A stretch of 64,000 bases of DNA. Source: Streptomyces sp. SCL15-4. Lineage in GTDB: Bacteria > Actinomycetota > Actinomycetes > Streptomycetales > Streptomycetaceae. Below are positions 60,013 through 64,000 of the stretch, piece after piece. The translations under genes were made by a program, and so were the position numbers. A model generated the notes under the pieces. The model searched no databases. It was not told the origin of the DNA and saw nothing but the letters and a program-made list of their open reading frames with translations. How positions within the stretch are numbered: position 1 is the first letter of the stretch; every line of letters starts with the position of its first letter. Where the stretch lies: NCBI RefSeq assembly GCF_033366695.1, contig NZ_JAOBTQ010000001.1, positions 1,426,001-1,490,000 of the forward strand, read 5' to 3'.

Positions 60013-61098
60013 TTACCCGGCGGACCGAGGCCGTGCCCGGCCCGTCAGTTCGGACTGGAGCGTGCGGTACGCCGGCTTGGGGCGGTAGGTCTCGTCGAAC
60101 AGGTTGGCCGCACCCTCGCCGGGGAACGTGTCGGGCACCCAGGAGTACTTGTCGGTGAAGCCCCAGACGGTGAACGAGATGCAGTGCCGGGTGCGCAGAC
60201 AGGCGTCGAGCAGCAGCCGGTAGCCCTCGGCCTGGGTGGCCAGCTTGCTGTCGTCGGCCGGCATCTCCATGCGGACGTCCGCCTCCGTCACGGCGGTCGC
60301 CAGCCCGAGCTTGTCGAAGCGGGCGAAGTTGGCCGCCATGCCGGTGGGCAGGCCGTACTGGATGCCGAGGTGACCCTGGAAACCGACGCCGTCGATGGGC
60401 ACGCCCTCCGCCCGCAGGCGGCTCACCAGGTCGTACACGGCGTCGCTCTTCGGGCCCGTCCACTCGGTGTTGTAGTCGTTGTAGAACAGCAGCGCGTGCG
60501 GGTCGGCCTCGTGGGCCCAGCGGAAGGCGTCGGCGATGTAGCCGGGCCCCAGCTCGCGCAGCCAGATGCTGTCCCGCAGCGTGCCGTCCTCGTTGAACGC
60601 CTCGTTGACCACGTCCCATTGCCAGACGCGGCCCTTGAAGTGCCGGACGGTGTCGGTGATGTGCCGGTGCAGGATGTCCCGCAGCTCGTCCCGGCTGAAG
60701 TCACCCGACGTCAGCCAGGACGGCAACTGGTTGTGCCAGACCAGGACGTGGCCGCGTACCTTCTGCCCGTGCCGGTGCGCGAAGTCGAGCAGCCGGTCGG
60801 CGGCGGCGTAGTCGTACTCGCCCCGGCTCGGCTCGATCGCCTCCCACTTCATCACGTTCTCCGGCGTGACGGTGGAGAACTCGGAACCCGTGAGCCGGCG
60901 GTAGGCGGCGTCGTCGGCGAGCGCGGACGTGTCCACCGCGGTGCCGACCCGCAGATGGTCGTCGGCGGCGAGCTGCCGCAGCGGACGGTCCGCCGCGGAG
61001 GGGCCGCCCGCCGCGTCCGCGGGGCCGGCGGTGGCGAGCGGGAGCAGGGCCAGGCAACAGGCCGCGGCGGCGGCCGCGGTGATACGGGGCAGATTCAC
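60013..61098 (-). CDS. Secreted GH10 endo-beta-1,4-xylanase
   Basis: A 361-aa GH10 enzyme from GTG 61098 (TGGAG five bases upstream). Signal peptide residues 1-30 (Ala-rich, ending ADAA). The (beta/alpha)8 barrel has TPENVMKWEAIEPSRGEYDY, GHVLVWHNQLPSW, acid/base Glu166 in WDVVNEAFNE and nucleophile Glu272 in AVTEADVRME. Unlike S. lividans XlnA it ends after the catalytic domain, with no carbohydrate-binding module. Preceded by the operator CGAAAGTTTCG, so probably regulated with the bxl-type operon; divergent from the GH11 xylanase. Confidence 0.94.
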   Translation of the reverse strand: MNLPRITAAAAAACCLALLPLATAGPADAAGGPSAADRPLRQLAADDHLRVGTAVDTSALADDAAYRRLTGSEFSTVTPENVMKWEAIEPSRGEYDYAAADRLLDFAHRHGQKVRGHVLVWHNQLPSWLTSGDFSRDELRDILHRHITDTVRHFKGRVWQWDVVNEAFNEDGTLRDSIWLRELGPGYIADAFRWAHEADPHALLFYNDYNTEWTGPKSDAVYDLVSRLRAEGVPIDGVGFQGHLGIQYGLPTGMAANFARFDKLGLATAVTEADVRMEMPADDSKLATQAEGYRLLLDACLRTRHCISFTVWGFTDKYSWVPDTFPGEGAANLFDETYRPKPAYRTLQSELTGRARPRSAG

Positions 61099-61116
61099 GA
61101 GCGCTCCAGAAAAGGG

Positions 61117-61128
61117 CCGAAAGTTTCG
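61117..61128. promoter_or_regulatory. LacI-type operator at the GH10 gene
   Basis: CCGAAAGTTTCG, nineteen bases upstream of the GH10 start; the 11-bp core CGAAAGTTTCG is a perfect palindrome and identical to the core in front of bxlE. Confidence 0.7.
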
Positions 61129-61221
61129 TGATACGTCACGAGCGTTGCGTCACGCTAAACAGCCGCCTCTACCCCGTCAACCGTCCTGACGGCGAATACA
61201 GCGCCGAACTCCGGCGACTAT

Positions 61222-61234
61222 CCGAAAGTTGCGG
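61222..61234. promoter_or_regulatory. Second operator copy in the xylanase intergenic region
   Basis: CCGAAAGTTGCGG, one mismatch to the bxlE operator. A further half site AGTTTCGG follows at 61271-61278. These lie between the divergent GH10 and GH11 genes and may control the GH11-esterase pair. The rest of 61129-61486 holds no gene. Confidence 0.6.
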
Positions 61235-61486
61235 CCATACACCCCATAAGTGCCCGCCTAGTTTCGATGAAGTTTCGGAAACAGACGCATTGACCTCCGT
61301 TTCGGCCCGGCCCCATACTCTCCAGCAATCGAGCCCGCCCCCGGCAGGGACGGCCCCCGCCACGGCATCTGGCACGGACATGCCAATCATCCGAGGCAAC
61401 CGGCCACGTCAGCCCCCGACGCCCGGCACCCGCACCGCCGTACCCACCGCACCGGGCCCCGCTCATCCGCCCTCACAGGAGCAAGC

Positions 61487-62182
61487 ATGGACATGGACAA
61501 CGCCCTCTCCCGCCCGATGAGCCGCAGGGGCTTCATCGGCCGCGCCGGCGCGCTGGCGGTGGCCACCTCCGCCTCCGGGCTGCTGCTGCCCGGCACCGCG
61601 AACGCCGCCACCGTCATCACCACCAACCAGACCGGCACCAACAACGGCTTCTACTACTCCTTCTGGACCGACGGCGGCGGCGCGGTCTCGATGACCCTCA
61701 ACTCCGGCGGCAACTACAGCACCTCGTGGACGAACTGCGGCAACTTCGTCGCGGGCAAGGGCTGGAGCACCGGCGCGCGCAGGACCGTGAACTACTCGGG
61801 CAGCTTCAGCCCGTCCGGCAACGGCTACCTGGCCCTGTACGGCTGGACCTCGAACCCGCTGGTGGAGTACTACATCGTCGACAACTGGGGCACCTACCGG
61901 CCCACCGGAACGTACAAGGGCACGGTCACGAGCGACGGCGGCACGTACGACATCTACCAGACGACGCGGTACAACGCTCCTTCCGTGGAAGGCACCAAGA
62001 CCTTCAACCAGTACTGGAGCGTCCGCCAGTCCAAGCGGACCGGCGGCACCATCACCACGGGCAACCACTTCGACGCCTGGGCCCGCGTCGGCATGCCCCT
62101 CGGCAGCTTCAACTACTACATGATCCTCGCCACCGAGGGCTACCAGAGCAGCGGTTACTCCAACATCACGGTGAACGGCTGA
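61487..62182 (+). CDS. xlnC: Tat-exported GH11 endo-xylanase
   Basis: A 231-aa GH11 enzyme. ATG 61487 follows AGGAG. Twin-arginine signal [10 protein letters not shown] (12-21), cleavage after GTANA (40). The catalytic pair is Glu127 ([13 protein letters not shown]) and Glu217 ([11 protein letters not shown]). The jelly-roll ends at ITVNG with no binding module. A Tat signal plus a single catalytic domain is the XlnC form of S. lividans (as opposed to XlnB with a CBM). The esterase gene follows by 68 bp on the same strand and probably shares its transcript. Confidence 0.93.
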   Translation: MDMDNALSRPMSRRGFIGRAGALAVATSASGLLLPGTANAATVITTNQTGTNNGFYYSFWTDGGGAVSMTLNSGGNYSTSWTNCGNFVAGKGWSTGARRTVNYSGSFSPSGNGYLALYGWTSNPLVEYYIVDNWGTYRPTGTYKGTVTSDGGTYDIYQTTRYNAPSVEGTKTFNQYWSVRQSKRTGGTITTGNHFDAWARVGMPLGSFNYYMILATEGYQSSGYSNITVNG

Positions 62183-62250
62183 CCCGTCCCCGGCCTCCGT
62201 CCGCTCGTCCCCGCCCACGGTCCCGCACGATCCGAGGAGGACCCACCCGC

Positions 62251-62934
62251 ATGCGCGCCGCACCCCGCTCCCTGCTGACCGGACTGGCCGTCGCCGCGAC
62301 GGCCCTGGCCGGCACCGCCACCACCGCCGCCGAGGCCGCACCGGCACAGGCCGCCGCCTGCTCCGGCTACGTCGGGCTCACCTTCGACGACGGCCCGTCC
62401 AACGACCACACCCCGGCCCTGCTCAACGCCCTGCGGCAGAACGGCCTGCGGGCCACCATGTTCAACGAGGGCCAGTTCGCCGCCGCCTACCCGGCCCAGG
62501 TCCGGGCCGAGGTGAGCGCCGGCATGTGGGTCGGCAACCACAGCTACACCCACCCGCACCTGACCCAGCTGAGCCAGGCCCAGATCGACTCCGAGATCTC
62601 CCGCAGCCAGCAGGCGATCGCGGCGGCCGGCGGCGGCACACCGCAGCTGTTCCGGCCGCCGTACGGGGAGACCAACGCCACCGTCCAGGCGGTGGAGGCC
62701 AAGTACGGCCTGCGGCAGATCATCTGGGACGTCGACTCGCAGGACTGGAACGGCGCGAGCACCGATGCGATCGTGCAGGCCGTCTCCCGGCTGGGCAACG
62801 GCCAGATCATCCTGATGCACGAGTGGCCGGCCAACACCCTCGCCGCCATCCCACGCATCGCCCAGACGCTGGCGGCCAAGGGCCTGTGCGCCGGCCGCAT
62901 CTCTCCCCAGACCGGCCGCGCCGTGGCCCCCTGA
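62251..62934 (+). CDS. axeA: Secreted CE4 acetyl-xylan esterase / polysaccharide deacetylase
   Basis: A 227-aa NodB-homology protein. ATG 62251 follows GAGGAGG. Signal peptide ~1-36. CE4 motifs: TFDDGPS (Asp46, Asp47), HSYTHP (His97, His101 as metal ligands), RPPYG, DVDSQDW and LMHEW. Its place behind the GH11 xylanase matches the xlnB-axeA pair of S. lividans, so removal of acetyl groups from xylan is the likely role; chitin-type deacetylation cannot be excluded. Shorter than S. lividans AxeA: no C-terminal binding domain. Confidence 0.86.
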   Translation: MRAAPRSLLTGLAVAATALAGTATTAAEAAPAQAAACSGYVGLTFDDGPSNDHTPALLNALRQNGLRATMFNEGQFAAAYPAQVRAEVSAGMWVGNHSYTHPHLTQLSQAQIDSEISRSQQAIAAAGGGTPQLFRPPYGETNATVQAVEAKYGLRQIIWDVDSQDWNGASTDAIVQAVSRLGNGQIILMHEWPANTLAAIPRIAQTLAAKGLCAGRISPQTGRAVAP

Positions 62935-62978
62935 CCGAACGGCATCCCCTTCCCGACGACCGACGACCGACGAACCGT

Positions 62979-63014
62979 CAGGGGTGGCCCCGGGTTTCTC
63001 CGGAGCCACCCCTG
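62979..63014 (+). terminator. Terminator after the xylanase-esterase pair
   Basis: CAGGGGTGGC (62979-62988) pairs perfectly with GCCACCCCTG (63005-63014), 16-base loop. Placed 45 bp after the esterase stop. Preceded by a short run of GACC/GACGA repeats. Confidence 0.75.
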
Positions 63015-63105
63015 CTCCACACCCGGCACCCGCGGAGCCGATGTCAGTGGCGTACGTCAGCATGCTGCACAAGCGACCGACGACCGCCTTGACGGAGGAC
63101 CCCTC

Positions 63106-64000
63106 GTGACCGGCCAGGAACCCGAGACCGCGCTGCCCGCCGACTTCCTTCTCACCGCGATGGCCGGCCGGGGCCCGGACGACCCCGTGGTGCGGCTGGC
63201 GGCACGGCAGGTCCGGTCGGCCCCGCGGCACCACGACCATCCGGTCCTGGCCGAGGCGCTGTTGTCGGGTCCCCACGCCGAGGAGGCGCCCCCGTGGCTC
63301 CTGGAGGCAGCCGTGGCGGCGGGCCTGGAGACCGTCCCGGAACCGTCCGGCTCCGGCTCCCGGCCGGCCCTGGTCGCGCTCGCCCTCGGCCATCCGTCGT
63401 GCCCGACGGCCCTGCGGGAGCGGACCCTGAAGGAGTGCGACGCGCGGCAGTTGGCCCGGCTCGGGACTCCGTGCGCCGCCGAGCGGCTCGCTCGCGCGCT
63501 CGCCGGAGAGCTGCGTGCCCGCGGCGGCACACCGCCTTCCATGACCCCCGGACTGCTGGAGGAACCGACCACGGCCCAGCTCGTCCTCCAGCAGGGCCCG
63601 CTGCACGACCTCGTGTTCGCGGCAGCCCGCGACACGCTCCCCACGGCCCCCGACGCCGACAGTCCGGACGGCGAGGACGACGTCACGAAGTGGCTGGAGC
63701 GGCACCGGCGCGCGTACGCCGCGTGGGAGGGCATGTGGCGCCGGATACTGAAGCGGCACCCGGAGCGTCACCGCGCGTTCGTGGAGTGGGCCGCCGGCAC
63801 CGACGCCGAGCACACGATCCGCAACGAACTGCTCGGCGGCCTGCCCTGGGCGGTCGAGCCGGACCTCCTCACCGAGCTGGCCGCGGCCGACCTCGACCGT
63901 TTCCCGTCCCAGCTCCTGCTGGGACGGGCCTCCCGGATGCGCCGCGACGGCTCGGACGAGCAGCGGGTCCTGGATCATTTCGCCGGGGAACTGTCCGCCC
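63106..64000 (+). CDS. Hypothetical protein, 3' end outside window
   Basis: GTG 63106, behind GGAGGAC, opens a frame that runs without stop to the window edge (298 codons so far). The product is soluble and helix-rich, with many Leu/Ala/Arg, e.g. DFLLTAMAGRGPDDPVVRLA and KWLERHRRAYAAWEGMWRR. No catalytic motif or membrane segment is visible. It resembles the large repeat-free helical Streptomyces proteins of unknown function rather than any enzyme I can name. It begins after the terminator and so is a separate unit from the xylan genes. The minus-strand frame here is a shadow. Confidence 0.6.
   Translation, partial: MTGQEPETALPADFLLTAMAGRGPDDPVVRLAARQVRSAPRHHDHPVLAEALLSGPHAEEAPPWLLEAAVAAGLETVPEPSGSGSRPALVALALGHPSCPTALRERTLKECDARQLARLGTPCAAERLARALAGELRARGGTPPSMTPGLLEEPTTAQLVLQQGPLHDLVFAAARDTLPTAPDADSPDGEDDVTKWLERHRRAYAAWEGMWRRILKRHPERHRAFVEWAAGTDAEHTIRNELLGGLPWAVEPDLLTELAAADLDRFPSQLLLGRASRMRRDGSDEQRVLDHFAGELSA

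Noticed and set aside
62155..63978. 607-codon minus-strand ORF over the esterase and the last gene
   Set aside because: It covers a clear CE4 gene on the other strand and a plus-strand frame with a proper GGAGGAC-GTG start; no motifs.

Overview
This is a high-GC actinomycete chromosome window, almost certainly Streptomyces. The signs are the codon bias, GTG starts, Tat-exported enzymes, a bxl-type xylobiose operon, Streptomyces-style arsenic genes with arsO, and many IS5/IS701-family remnants. Calls were made by reading the sequence and comparing it with known families from memory; no database search was run.

Layout. (1) 1-6.2 kb: cell-surface and exported genes: an SdrD-B wall protein cut by the window edge, a membrane-anchored protein, a beta-helix lipoprotein and a Tat-exported DyP peroxidase, followed by a frameshifted S1-like small gene and an IS fragment. 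(2) 6.2-25.2 kb: an accessory patchwork. It holds a NUDIX gene, a complete IS5 element, a cyanate module (cynR, cynT, cynS, deaminase), two adjacent and partly decayed arsenic loci, lectin-propeller debris, and a four-gene block (FAD protein, ATP-grasp ligase, haem aldoxime dehydratase, class II aldolase) that looks like a small nitrile or aldoxime pathway. It ends in an integrase 3' fragment and an att-like copy of part of tRNA-Pro. (3) 25.2-44.2 kb: a segment bracketed by two directly repeated integrase-end/att units, the right one next to an intact tRNA-Pro(GGG). It carries three IS5-type elements (one broken), an orphan gene, and the most unusual item in the window: a compact iterative PKS / PUFA-synthase-like operon. 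That operon runs alcohol dehydrogenase, discrete AT, discrete ACP, KS-CLF fusion, KR-DH fusion, a Cys/His-rich protein, a WS/DGAT-type acyltransferase and an ABC1/UbiB kinase-like protein. A GMC oxidoreductase and an alpha/beta hydrolase lie divergent to it. (4) 44.2-50.6 kb: core-like genes: an MFS exporter with a divergent TetR and twin operators, a cupin, and a sugar or polyol group (two Gfo/Idh/MocA oxidoreductases, an IolE-like isomerase) whose promoters share a TGTnCGGACA-like site. (5) 50.8-64 kb: hemicellulose use: a GH5 gene broken by an amber codon, the bxlEFGA-type operon with divergent LacI regulator, an 800-bp minisatellite, GH10 and GH11 xylanases and an acetyl-xylan esterase, with CGAAAGTTTCG-type operators in front of both the transporter operon and the xylanases.

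How the parts work together. The xylan block forms one circuit: secreted GH10, GH11 and CE4 enzymes release oligosaccharides, the BxlE/F/G-like transporter imports them, the GH3 enzyme cleaves them and the LacI protein controls the set. The arsenic genes form reduction-efflux modules. The PKS-like operon has the parts to build, reduce and dehydrate a carbon chain on a free ACP and pass it to an acyltransferase. It lacks an enoyl reductase, a thioesterase domain and a phosphopantetheinyl transferase, and its first gene carries two TTA (bldA) codons.
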